From contig CAIPFS010000665.1 in the NCBI GenBank assembly GCA_903864375.1, forward strand, positions 1-8,429: DNA of 8,429 bases, written 5' to 3'. This document shows positions 1 through 6,514 of this stretch, in pieces. Position 1 is the first letter of the stretch, and each line of letters opens with the position of its first letter. The notes under the pieces were generated by a model. That model saw only the letters and a program-made list of their open reading frames with translations. It had not been told where the DNA came from and ran no database searches. A program made the translations under genes and the position numbers. Source of the stretch: an uncultured Verrucomicrobiota bacterium (GTDB lineage Bacteria; Verrucomicrobiota; Verrucomicrobiia; Limisphaerales; UBA9464).

Positions 1-91
1 CTATCCACGCTCCCACGATCGAAATTAATGAGGAAGCAAACAGGGTCCAACTGATTTCGATTAGAGTTTTACGCTGTACAATAATCTTCAT
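1..91 (-). CDS. Small putative membrane protein, partial (N-terminal 30 codons)
   Basis: An ATG at 91 reading leftward opens a frame that stays open to the window edge, so only the first 30 residues are seen. They begin MKIIVQRKTLIEISW, followed by a hydrophobic stretch (LFASSLISIVGAW) that would make one membrane segment or a signal anchor. The start is chosen because a good Shine-Dalgarno sequence, AAGGTG, lies 7 bases upstream. The gene starts 54 bases after the stop of the Rhs-family gene on the same strand, so the two could be co-transcribed. In polymorphic-toxin loci this is the usual place for an immunity gene, but nothing in the visible residues shows that function. I do not recognise the family. 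It shares the low G+C of the Rhs fragment and probably arrived with it. Confidence 0.55.
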   Translation of the reverse strand, partial: MKIIVQRKTLIEISWTLFASSLISIVGAWI

Positions 92-98
92 ATTTCTT

Positions 99-104
99 CA
101 CCTT
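99..104 (-). promoter_or_regulatory. Shine-Dalgarno site of the leftmost partial gene
   Basis: On the minus strand the bases read AAGGTG, 7 bases before the ATG at 91. It is the strongest ribosome-binding site on the minus strand of this window and it decides the start of the partial gene. Confidence 0.55.
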
Positions 105-145
105 TTTATACCTATTGTGATGATATACTTTGCCATTCTAGACAA

Positions 146-547
146 TCACCTTGGTCCCATCCAAGGCATTACTGGCATGGGATTGACAACTGGGGGAAGA
201 AGGTCTGGAGGATCACTAATGACTATCAGTCCTGAATTAATTAAACTGGCGATTTGTGTTCCAACACCAAATTCACCGCTCTCATCAGGCGTCGCCATCA
301 TCCCGGTGAAGAATGTATTCGGCATTGTAGACGCAACGTCATTAACAAATAAACGAGTATCACCGAATGTTTGAGCAAAGTCACTATTCCCCGCACCAGG
401 CCCCCCGCTAAGCCTTGATGCGTTTTCAATGTCCCGATTTCTAGCATCATTAACTGCATCTGCTGAATCCGCTTCCTTTTTAAGAAAATAGACTCCAGCA
501 GCAGTGCAAATAGCTACTGCCCCAAGTATAAAATACCCCACCAAATG
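146..547 (-). other. Variable C-terminal tail of the Rhs protein, possible toxin region
   Basis: The last 133 residues follow directly after the Rhs core. They open with a hydrophobic segment (VGYFILGAVAICTAAGVYFL) and a charged, helix-prone stretch (KKEADSADAVNDARNRDIENAS). Then come a Gly/Asn-rich part and a Pro-rich end (DPPDLLPPVVNPMPVMPWMGPR). In Rhs families this position carries the exchangeable effector domain. I see no catalytic motif of a known nuclease, deaminase or ADP-ribosyltransferase toxin. The hydrophobic start could mean a membrane-acting tail, but that is inference. The tail is lower in G+C than the rest of the window. Confidence 0.5.
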
Positions 548-1963
548 TCCGTTTGCGTCACCCTTATTTATTGGTGAATTGGCAGCAAACGTACCGAGAT
601 TTATGCCTCCTCGTTCCTCAATTGGATCGCGACTTATCCACCTCTGAAGACTGGGACTGTAGTATCGATACCCGTAATAATAAAGTCCGGACCGTCCGTG
701 CACCTGCTTGCTTGAGAATCGGTAGGCGTTCACATCTGCCAATGGACCTGATTTGGAGACAATATTTCCAAAGGGATCATAGATGTATCTGGCTACAAGA
801 GCTTGCTGAGCATTCACCATCGCCGTAATATTACCATTACCATCTGCATGGTAAAACGCATGCGTCGGTAGCGTTGCCGTATGGTCAGTCCTGGCCAGAA
901 GCCCTCCAATTCCGCCAGCACCTTGAAGCCTCCCGCTCAAATCCTTTCCTCTGGTGTAGGTAACTGTCGGAACGTTGTTCTGGTCTCTTTCCTGAATTTC
1001 CGTCATTCCGTCGTAAATGTACCGGGTTTCGCTGGCCAAATTCCATCCGCCGCTGGTAAATTTCAAATTGACCGGGATATACCCGAAGTTGGTCGAAGGT
1101 GAAACGATGTAGGTAGAAGAGTTATTGGTCAACCACGCAGTTCCATTGATTGTAAACCCGCTCATCGGCGTCAGTGTCGAATTGTAATCGTACCACTTGT
1201 CGCCGCCAGCCACTTCCTGACTAAGCAGAAAATAGGTCATATTCGCTTCAAGTACCACGGGAGTGGACAAGGAAGCGTACGAAAACTGATTAGTGGAAAT
1301 GCCAGAAAGATTGACGGTCGCATTGGCTCCTGGGACGTCATTGCCGTCGGACCTCACCAATTTCAACGAATGGGAACCCGAGTTACCACTGACAACCCAA
1401 CGTCCCAACGCGGTGACAACCATCGGTAAGCCTCCAACCGTAAAACGCAGTCCGGCCCAACCTGTCAGATTGGTCCTAACCGTATTGCTCAGTACAACGC
1501 CTGCAACCATCGAATTCGTGGCACCACCGACGGATCCCCAAACAAAATCCCGGGCGATGCGCCTCCGAGAGCACCCATCATAAACAAACTCGCTCTTAGC
1601 GGCACTCCCGGTTGTTACCCGAATCAACTGATTCTCGTCGTCATAATCGTAACTCTGCAGTCCATCCCATAAAAGATTTCCGTTTAGATCGTACTGATAG
1701 GAAACAGAACTGGGGATGTTGACAGTTACAGTATTGGTATCGCTTCGACCGAGCGCATCCTGCCCAATCGCAGTATAGCTATTGATGCCATTGGTGATAG
1801 TAAACCCACCCAAGGCAAACGTTGCGTCACCGTAACGACTTGCGGGTAACAGGTTGGCGCAGGCAGCCAACCTCGCGGAGAGGACTGCACCGGCCAACCG
1901 ACGCGCCACATCGATGTCCGGGGTGGTGACGAACACCATCACGGCGTCGGAAGTTGAAATCAT
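146..1963 (-). CDS. Chimeric open frame: cutA 5' end joined to the 3' part of an Rhs/YD-repeat protein
   Basis: This 605-codon frame starts at the cutA-like ATG; an in-frame ATG at 2098 is less likely because the intervening residues look like read-through. After about 41 CutA-like residues it turns into Rhs protein. There are YD repeats (YQYDLNGN near 89-96, YDYDDENQL near 105-113), then a Thr/Ser/Asn-rich beta-sandwich-like insert (about 150-315). More YD repeats follow, then the Rhs-associated core (about 391-472: RYIYDPFGN, GLYYYGYRYYSPSLQRWISRDP), ending NKGDANG where DPxG is usual. Next comes a 133-residue unique tail with one hydrophobic helix. Rhs proteins normally exceed 1000 residues, carry a signal or PAAR region, and build a shell around a C-terminal toxin. 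Here most of the shell and any export signal are missing, so the product is probably non-functional or an assembly join. The core assignment is firm; its status as a working gene is doubtful. Confidence 0.75.
   Translation of the reverse strand: MISTSDAVMVFVTTPDIDVARRLAGAVLSARLAACANLLPASRYGDATFALGGFTITNGINSYTAIGQDALGRSDTNTVTVNIPSSVSYQYDLNGNLLWDGLQSYDYDDENQLIRVTTGSAAKSEFVYDGCSRRRIARDFVWGSVGGATNSMVAGVVLSNTVRTNLTGWAGLRFTVGGLPMVVTALGRWVVSGNSGSHSLKLVRSDGNDVPGANATVNLSGISTNQFSYASLSTPVVLEANMTYFLLSQEVAGGDKWYDYNSTLTPMSGFTINGTAWLTNNSSTYIVSPSTNFGYIPVNLKFTSGGWNLASETRYIYDGMTEIQERDQNNVPTVTYTRGKDLSGRLQGAGGIGGLLARTDHTATLPTHAFYHADGNGNITAMVNAQQALVARYIYDPFGNIVSKSGPLADVNAYRFSSKQVHGRSGLYYYGYRYYSPSLQRWISRDPIEERGGINLGTFAANSPINKGDANGHLVGYFILGAVAICTAAGVYFLKKEADSADAVNDARNRDIENASRLSGGPGAGNSDFAQTFGDTRLFVNDVASTMPNTFFTGMMATPDESGEFGVGTQIASLINSGLIVISDPPDLLPPVVNPMPVMPWMGPR
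1841..1963 (-). pseudogene. cutA: cutA remnant: N-terminal 41 codons of a CutA1-type protein
   Basis: Residues 1-41 of the frame starting at 1963 read like the beginning of CutA1, the small trimeric protein named for divalent-cation tolerance. They show a first beta strand (DAVMVFVTTPD), a helix (DVARRLAGAVLSARL) and the family hallmark AACANLLP (usually AACVNIxP). Full CutA1 is about 105-115 residues. Here the match stops right after LLP at about 1841-1844, where Rhs sequence (RYGDATFALGGF) takes over in the same frame. The remaining two thirds, including the later strands of the ferredoxin-like fold, are absent from this window. No clear ribosome-binding site is seen; the nearest purine run (CGGAG) lies about 16 bases upstream. 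Recognition rests on the motif and is fairly secure for so short a piece. Confidence 0.72.
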
Positions 1964-1994
1964 GGCGGGAGCGTGCCATCTCCGGAGGGAGAAG

Positions 1995-2028
1995 GACAAT
2001 CCGGTGCCACACCGCCTTGTGGATTGTC
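1995..2028. repeat. Inverted repeat in a divergent intergenic region, candidate operator
   Basis: The arms GACAATCC (1995-2002) and GGATTGTC (2021-2028) are perfect complements with an 18-base spacer. The spacer itself holds a small hairpin, CGGTG-CCA-CACCG at 2002-2014. The dyad lies between the cutA start (1963) and the start of the DUF1232-like gene (2059), where a dimeric regulator of either gene could bind. No clear -35/-10 pair was recognised around it, so the regulatory role is inferred only from position and symmetry. Confidence 0.35.
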
Positions 2029-2046
2029 GGGAGGCCCAGTCCGCCC

Positions 2047-2051
2047 TAAGG
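2047..2051 (+). promoter_or_regulatory. Shine-Dalgarno site of the DUF1232-like gene
   Basis: TAAGG lies 7 bases before the ATG at 2059, a normal spacing, and it supports that start. Confidence 0.5.
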
Positions 2052-2058
2052 TTGACCG

Positions 2059-2463
2059 ATGTCTGAAATCGCCAACTACGTTTTGCACGGTGCCGCACAG
2101 GTCACACCTGCGACCCTGGAGAAAATCCTCCGGAACCTGCCGCTCTGGAAAGTGGAGTTTGCCCAAATCAACGCCCCCCTCTTTCCCCACCTGGTCGACC
2201 AATTGGAGTTTCTGGCCGACGCCGTTGAAGATGTCGCGGAAGGGGCTTACAAGGAGCTCCCCTACCATGCCCTGGCTTCGGCGGTCTTTGCCCTGACCTA
2301 CGCCCATCGCAAAAACGACGTGATCCCTGATTTCGTTCACAGTCTGGGACGGGCCGACGATTCGAGCGTTGCCCGGGCGGTACTGATTCTGCACGAGAAA
2401 GCCTTTGCACGCTACGCTGAGGCGACCCACCGGAACTGGGAAAAGATCACCAGTAAGCCCTGA
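2059..2463 (+). CDS. DUF1232 (YkvA-like) family protein
   Basis: This is a complete 134-residue protein. Residues about 69-110 match the pattern of DUF1232/YkvA proteins: a helix (HALASAVFALTYAHRK), then NDVIPDFVHSLGRADDSSVA, corresponding to the family signature SPIDLIPDFIPxLGxLDD, then a second helix. The usual SPID is changed to KNDV, and the second half is less hydrophobic than in typical members, so this is a diverged copy. The N-terminal 60 residues (PLWKVEFAQINAPLFPHLVDQLEFLADAVEDVAEG) look helical and resemble the leading region seen in some members. The biochemical role of the family is unknown. The gene is divergent from the cutA remnant, and 74 bases separate it from dacB on the same strand, so the two may share a transcript. 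Confidence 0.65.
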   Translation: MSEIANYVLHGAAQVTPATLEKILRNLPLWKVEFAQINAPLFPHLVDQLEFLADAVEDVAEGAYKELPYHALASAVFALTYAHRKNDVIPDFVHSLGRADDSSVARAVLILHEKAFARYAEATHRNWEKITSKP

Positions 2464-2526
2464 CCGCCGCCGCAGTGGATCCGGCACCTTCTTCACCGTC
2501 CCACCGGCTCACAGAAGGCCGGTTCC

Positions 2527-2534
2527 AAAGGTGG
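2527..2534 (+). promoter_or_regulatory. Shine-Dalgarno site that fixes the dacB start
   Basis: AAAGGTGG sits with AAAGG 6 bases before the ATG at 2538. An upstream in-frame GTG at 2475 has no comparable site, and the ATG at 2538 places a signal sequence at the N-terminus. The later start is therefore preferred. Confidence 0.6.
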
Positions 2535-2537
2535 CCC

Positions 2538-4091
2538 ATGGACCGGTTCCAACGTTTCCCCATTTCCACCCTCGCGTTGGTACTGGTCGGGGCAACGGCG
2601 TGGGCCGGAGCGATTCCAAAAGCCGGCACACTGGCGGAACTTCAGGAGGGGCTTCGACATTCCATCCAGCATTCCCGGGATACGAGTGCCATTTGGGGTG
2701 TTGAAATCGTTTCGGCATTAAACGGTCGGCTGCTCTTCGAAACCAATGCCGCCCAGCGGTTCATTCCGGCCTCCAACACCAAACTTTTCACCGCGGCCCT
2801 CGCCTTGGATCGCCTGGGGACCGGTCATCAGGTCACCACCTCAGTGACGATCACCGACCCACCGGACGGCCATGGGGTGGTCGAAGGAGACCTGGTGGTC
2901 CGCGGTGGAGGTGACCCCTCGTTCTCAGGCTCCTGGCATGGGGATAAATGGGAATCCGCCTTTGATCCGCTGGTCGTGCTGGTGACCCGGGCGGGCATTC
3001 GGAAAATCCGGGGAAATGTTGTGGTCGACGACGGACGATTCCGTGGGCCTGCCCATGGAAGGGGATGGGACGAGGATGACACGCATTTTGCCTACGGGGC
3101 GGCAGTGAGCGCCCTGACGGTCGGGGACAATGTGCTGGAAGCCAGTCTGACACCCGGACTGCACCCGGGCGATCCCACAACCCTTCGATGGACGCCGGTG
3201 GATGATTTCCAGGTGCCTCTCGCCCGGACCACCCTCGGTTTTGACAGCGTCAATCTCGTTGCCACGGCGCCCACCAATCAACCGCTCCGGGTGGAAGTCC
3301 AGTGGCGGAAATCGGGTCGTGCCGTTGCCCTGAAAGGGTCGCTCCCGGTGGGCCGGAAGCCCTACACCCTGGAATTGCCGATTCCAAATCCGGCCGAGGC
3401 CTTTGGAGCCTATCTGGTGGAGGCGCTGGCGCGGAAAAATGTGATGGTCGATGGGGGTATCCGCCGGATGGCTTCTCCCGACCTCCAAATCAGAACCAAC
3501 CGGATCCTGCTGGGATCCGTGGCGTCCCCTCCCCTGGCCGACTGGATTCGGCCGACACTCAAAAACTCGCAGAATCTTTACGCCCAATTGCTCCTGCAAA
3601 CGGTGGGAGCTGAGGAGGAGGCGCGCCCGACCTGGACGGACGGGCAGACCACCACGGCGGATTCGGGTCTTCGGCTCCTGCCCTTGCTGCTGGATAAAAT
3701 CGGGGCGACGACGAATACCGCCAGCCTGGAGGAAGGAAGCGGCCTCTCCCGCCAGAATTGGGTGACACCGCATGCCATCGTCCAATTGCTTTCCTGGACA
3801 GCCCGGCAGCCGTATGCGGCCACCTGGATGGATTCCCTGGCCATCGGCGGGGTGGACGGAACGCTGCGGAACCGACTCGTCCATCCGAACGTTCGCGGTC
3901 GGGTCCGGGCCAAGACCGGATCCCTGACCGGAGTTGCCGCCCTCGCGGGATATGTCACCAACCGGTCCGGCCAGGGGGCCGTGTTCAGCATTGTGGTTAA
4001 TCACTGGATGCACGAGAGCGCCGCGGAGTGCCGCTCGGAGATCGACCAACTGGTGGAACAAGTGGCGGATTTTCAGGGGCCTCTGGATTGA
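2538..4091 (+). CDS. dacB: D-alanyl-D-alanine carboxypeptidase/endopeptidase, PBP4 type (peptidase S13)
   Basis: The 517-residue product is a class C low-molecular-weight penicillin-binding protein. Such enzymes cut the terminal D-Ala from peptidoglycan stem peptides and open D-Ala-mDAP cross-links in the periplasm. All three active-site motifs are present: SNTK at 79-82 in FIPASNTKLFTAA (nucleophile Ser79, Lys82), SQN at 344-346 in KNSQNLYAQLLLQ, and KTG at 459-461 in VRAKTGSLTG. Other family marks are GDLVVRGGGDPSFS, GNVVVDDGRF, YGAAVSALTVGDN and GGVDGTLRNR. Residues about 8-25 form a signal peptide (FPISTLALVLVGATAWAGA). The length and the long insert between SxxK and SxN fit PBP4. The gene ends 10 bases from the convergent stop of the carbamoyltransferase gene, and no clear terminator is visible between them. 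The function is confident; its exact role in this cell is not shown. Confidence 0.93.
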   Translation: MDRFQRFPISTLALVLVGATAWAGAIPKAGTLAELQEGLRHSIQHSRDTSAIWGVEIVSALNGRLLFETNAAQRFIPASNTKLFTAALALDRLGTGHQVTTSVTITDPPDGHGVVEGDLVVRGGGDPSFSGSWHGDKWESAFDPLVVLVTRAGIRKIRGNVVVDDGRFRGPAHGRGWDEDDTHFAYGAAVSALTVGDNVLEASLTPGLHPGDPTTLRWTPVDDFQVPLARTTLGFDSVNLVATAPTNQPLRVEVQWRKSGRAVALKGSLPVGRKPYTLELPIPNPAEAFGAYLVEALARKNVMVDGGIRRMASPDLQIRTNRILLGSVASPPLADWIRPTLKNSQNLYAQLLLQTVGAEEEARPTWTDGQTTTADSGLRLLPLLLDKIGATTNTASLEEGSGLSRQNWVTPHAIVQLLSWTARQPYAATWMDSLAIGGVDGTLRNRLVHPNVRGRVRAKTGSLTGVAALAGYVTNRSGQGAVFSIVVNHWMHESAAECRSEIDQLVEQVADFQGPLD

Positions 4092-4101
4092 GGCGGCGGT
4101 T

Positions 4102-4494
4102 TCACGCCGGTCTGTGGAGCCCTCGCGGGGCGGGAGGGGTGCCCCAATAGGTGGGGGCAGCCGGGTCTCGCCGCAGCGGCAGCGGGGCATGGCCGCCAGC
4201 CCGCAATATCCAGCCAAAGGGAGTCAGCACCACCCAAAAAAAGAGCCGCAAGACCACCTGACTGATTGGTTTTCCCACGTGATAGGTGGCGATGGTCACC
4301 GCCCGGTAGGGCTGACGAAACCAGCGGGGCCGGAGCATTCCAACGCCCAGGATGGCCAGCAGGATCCCTTGAAGGTAAGGCCAGGAAGAAAATGTCGATG
4401 GATGCCGGCGATGGAGGAAATACAGGAGCAGGCTTGCAGCGGCCACCCAGACGGCCACGAACTTGCGCCATTCGGACGGTTGCTCACGGAGTTT
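4102..4494 (-). other. SxtJ-like membrane domain fused to the carbamoyltransferase C-terminus
   Basis: Residues about 620-749 lie beyond the normal end of carbamoyltransferases (LVVGHCLLLRADQP). They hold a short helix-prone linker, two close membrane segments (FVAVWVAAASLLLYFL; LQGILLAILGVGML), a basic loop (RPRWFRQPYRAV) and a third hydrophobic segment (VVLRLFFWVVLTPFGWIL). A charged tail ends in a PTYW motif. This matches the layout of separate SxtJ-family proteins of about 130 residues, which are usually encoded next to carbamoyltransferases. The open frame is continuous across the join, so this appears to be a real fusion. The domain would hold the enzyme at the cytoplasmic membrane. Confidence 0.7.
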
Positions 4495-6351
4495 GGGTCC
4501 ATCCCCGATCCGGGTTGGTGCCGGCTCCAATTCTTCCACCCGGACCCGGTCCGCCCCTTCCACCACCTGTCGGGGTTGATCGGCTCGAAGGAGAAGGCAA
4601 TGCCCCACCACCAGGGCATCCATTTCGGTCTTGAGAAAGCAGCGATAGGCATCCGACGGCGTACAGATGATCGGCTCACCGCGGATATTGAAGGATGTAT
4701 TCACCAGGACGGCGCAGCCGGTGACTTTTTCGAACCCGGTCAACAACCGATGCAACAGCGGGTGCGTCTGGGAATCGACGGTCTGAATCCGGGCGGAATA
4801 ATCGACATGCGTGACGGCAGGAATGGTGGAATGGGGATGGTGGACCCGATCCAATCCGGCGGCACCCGACGACGGAGGATGACGAAGCTCCGGTCGCACG
4901 GGGGCCACGATCAGCATGTACGGGGATGGCTGGGTAAGGTCAAAATAGTCAGCCGTTCGTTCCAGCAGGACCAGGGGGGCAAACGGACGGAACGATTCCC
5001 GAAATTTGATCTTCAGGTTCATGACCGACTGCATTCTGGGCGACCGGGCATCGCCCAGAATGGATCGGTTGCCGAGGGCTCGGGGACCGAATTCCATCCG
5101 GCCTTGAACCCAGCCGACAACCTTTTGGTCGGCCAGCAACTGCACGACGGTCGGGACGAGTGAGGCATCGTCCAGTCGGTGAACAACCGCGCCGCTCTCC
5201 CTCAACATCGATTCCACGTCGTCATCGATGATTCCCGGTCCAAGTGCCCCGCCTTTCATGGAATCCGGGGACTGGGGGCGACGGGTGGGCGGTGCCCCTT
5301 CCGGCGGCTGATACCAGGCGGCGAGGGCAGCGCCGAGGGCAGCGCCGGCATCACCGGCGGCGGGTTGAATCCAGAGTCGATCAAAGATTTTCTCCCGGAG
5401 GATGAGCCCGTTGGCGACACAATTCAGGGCCACGCCACCGGCCATGCAGAGGTCCCTCGCGCCGGTGACTGCGCGAGCCTGTCGGGCCAGGCGCAGGAGG
5501 ATTTCCTCGGTCACCGTCTGAATGGAGCGGGCAACATTCAAGTGGCGGGTTTCGATCGGCTCCGACGGGTGCCTTGGGTGACCGCCAAAAAGGTCATGAA
5601 ACCGGGGATGGATCATCGATTCACCCTCCATGAATGAAAAGAAGTCGAGGTTCAGACGAAACGAACCATCGGCTTTCAGGTCCAGCAATTGATCGCGAAT
5701 CCGGTCGGCGTAGATCGGCTCGCCATAGGGTGCCAGCCCCATCAATTTGTATTCACCGGAATTGACATGGAAACCGCAGTAGGCGGTGAAGGCGGAATAC
5801 AACAGGCCGAGCGAATGGGGGAAGCGGAGTTCCTGAAGCAGCTCAATGGCATTTCCATGCCCCCGGGCGATGGTGGTGGTGGCATATTCGCCGACACCGT
5901 CGACCGTCAGGATGGCTGCCTCATCAAATGGGGACGGATAGAAGGCGCTGGCTGCATGGGCCTGATGATGAGTGGTGAACAGAACCGGACACGAATTGCT
6001 CAACCCGGGTAGCTCCTCTCGGACGGTTCCGACGATGTTTAAACGTCCACCCACCCATTGTGGCAATGCCTGAACGAACGAGCGGGCACCGCGAGGTGCC
6101 ACGGTCAACCAGGTCTCGACCGATCGGACGAATTTGAGGATCGGCTTGTCGTAAAAGACCACGGCGTCGAGGTCCGCCTCGGTCAATCCTGCCTCCCGCA
6201 GGCACCAGGCAATCGCCTGGGAGGGAAACCGGTCGTCATTCTTGCGGCGACTGAATCGTTCCTCCTGGGCGGCGGCAATGATTTCACCGTCGACCACCAA
6301 CGCCGCTGCGGCATCGTGGTAAAAGGCGGACAGGCCTAGAATCTTCCGCAT
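4102..6351 (-). CDS. O-carbamoyltransferase (NodU/CmcH/TobZ family) fused to an SxtJ-like membrane domain
   Basis: This 749-residue protein should transfer a carbamoyl group from carbamoyl phosphate, through a carbamoyl-AMP intermediate, to a hydroxyl of a sugar or metabolite. The N-terminal Kae1-like domain (1 to about 345) begins ILGLSAFYHDAAAAL. It contains the metal-binding THHQAHA (His128, His132), LTVDGVGE (Asp151), CMAGGVALNCVANG and AAGDAGAALGAA (Asp334). The C-terminal carbamoyltransferase domain (about 400-590) has GWVQGRMEFGPRALGNRSIL, KFRESFRPFAP and VNTSFNIRGEPI. About 160 further residues follow, with three hydrophobic segments (630-646, 660-673, 699-715) and the SxtJ-like ending FFWVVLTPFGWILR...PAAPTYW. 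The ATG at 6351 is chosen because the family starts at MRKILGLSAF; the ribosome-binding site is weak. It lies 10 bases downstream of the DUF5989 gene. The substrate is unknown. Confidence 0.93.
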   Translation of the reverse strand: MRKILGLSAFYHDAAAALVVDGEIIAAAQEERFSRRKNDDRFPSQAIAWCLREAGLTEADLDAVVFYDKPILKFVRSVETWLTVAPRGARSFVQALPQWVGGRLNIVGTVREELPGLSNSCPVLFTTHHQAHAASAFYPSPFDEAAILTVDGVGEYATTTIARGHGNAIELLQELRFPHSLGLLYSAFTAYCGFHVNSGEYKLMGLAPYGEPIYADRIRDQLLDLKADGSFRLNLDFFSFMEGESMIHPRFHDLFGGHPRHPSEPIETRHLNVARSIQTVTEEILLRLARQARAVTGARDLCMAGGVALNCVANGLILREKIFDRLWIQPAAGDAGAALGAALAAWYQPPEGAPPTRRPQSPDSMKGGALGPGIIDDDVESMLRESGAVVHRLDDASLVPTVVQLLADQKVVGWVQGRMEFGPRALGNRSILGDARSPRMQSVMNLKIKFRESFRPFAPLVLLERTADYFDLTQPSPYMLIVAPVRPELRHPPSSGAAGLDRVHHPHSTIPAVTHVDYSARIQTVDSQTHPLLHRLLTGFEKVTGCAVLVNTSFNIRGEPIICTPSDAYRCFLKTEMDALVVGHCLLLRADQPRQVVEGADRVRVEELEPAPTRIGDGPKLREQPSEWRKFVAVWVAAASLLLYFLHRRHPSTFSSWPYLQGILLAILGVGMLRPRWFRQPYRAVTIATYHVGKPISQVVLRLFFWVVLTPFGWILRAGGHAPLPLRRDPAAPTYWGTPPAPRGLHRPA
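5323..5346 (-). repeat. Two tandem copies of a 12-bp unit inside the carbamoyltransferase gene
   Basis: On the plus strand GAGGGCAGCGCC occurs twice in a row. On the coding strand it encodes Gly-Ala-Ala-Leu twice, within the conserved GDAGAALGAAL segment. It keeps the frame and the motif, so it is probably ordinary coding similarity, though it is a site where slippage could occur. Confidence 0.5.
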
Positions 6352-6361
6352 GGGATAAGGC

Positions 6362-6514
6362 TCACAGAAACGGGTACATGAACGGAGCCAGCACGCTGGA
6401 CGTGCCAAAGATCAGCATGGCGGCGAGAAGGAGCAAAAGGCCGATGAGCGGAATCAGCCACCACTTCTTTTCTTCCCGCAGGAAACGGAAAAATTCTTTG
6501 GCCAGTTGCCACAT
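6362..6514 (-). CDS. DUF5989/SxtK-like small membrane protein
   Basis: This 50-residue protein starts MWQLAKEFFRFLREEKKWW, then has one membrane helix (LIPLIGLLLLLAAMLIFG) and ends TSSVLAPFMYPFL. That layout is a short amphipathic helix, a KKWW border, one helix and an APFxYxxF end. It is characteristic of DUF5989 proteins, about 50 residues long and encoded beside carbamoyltransferases and SxtJ proteins; the small SxtK protein of saxitoxin clusters appears to be of the same kind. The ATG at 6514 is chosen by family length; an in-frame ATG at 6544 would add 10 residues, and neither has a strong ribosome-binding site. Its stop is 10 bases before the carbamoyltransferase start, so the two are surely one operon. 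It may dock or stabilise the membrane-bound enzyme, but its function is unknown. Confidence 0.82.
   Translation of the reverse strand: MWQLAKEFFRFLREEKKWWLIPLIGLLLLLAAMLIFGTSSVLAPFMYPFL

Noticed and set aside
1964..2098. Upstream extension of the chimeric frame to an ATG at 2098
   Set aside because: The extra 45 residues are basic and motif-free and overlap the start of the DUF1232-like gene. CutA-like similarity begins at the ATG at 1963.
4080..4150. Possible bidirectional terminator between the convergent dacB and carbamoyltransferase genes
   Set aside because: Only weak stems such as GGCG...CGCC and an imperfect CCCTCGC/GCGGGAGGG pairing are seen, with no T-run. The 10-bp gap leaves no room, and most of the pairing lies in coding sequence.
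2925..4217. 430-codon open frame on the minus strand opposite dacB
   Set aside because: It is antisense to a gene with intact SxxK, SxN and KTG motifs, and its product is Arg/Gly/Pro-rich low-complexity text. It is a shadow frame.
3934..5163. 409-codon open frame on the plus strand opposite the carbamoyltransferase gene
   Set aside because: It lies over the 3' ends of dacB and the carbamoyltransferase gene. Its residues are rich in Gly, Arg, His and Pro with no domain sense, while the opposite frames carry clear catalytic motifs. It is a shadow of GC-rich coding sequence.
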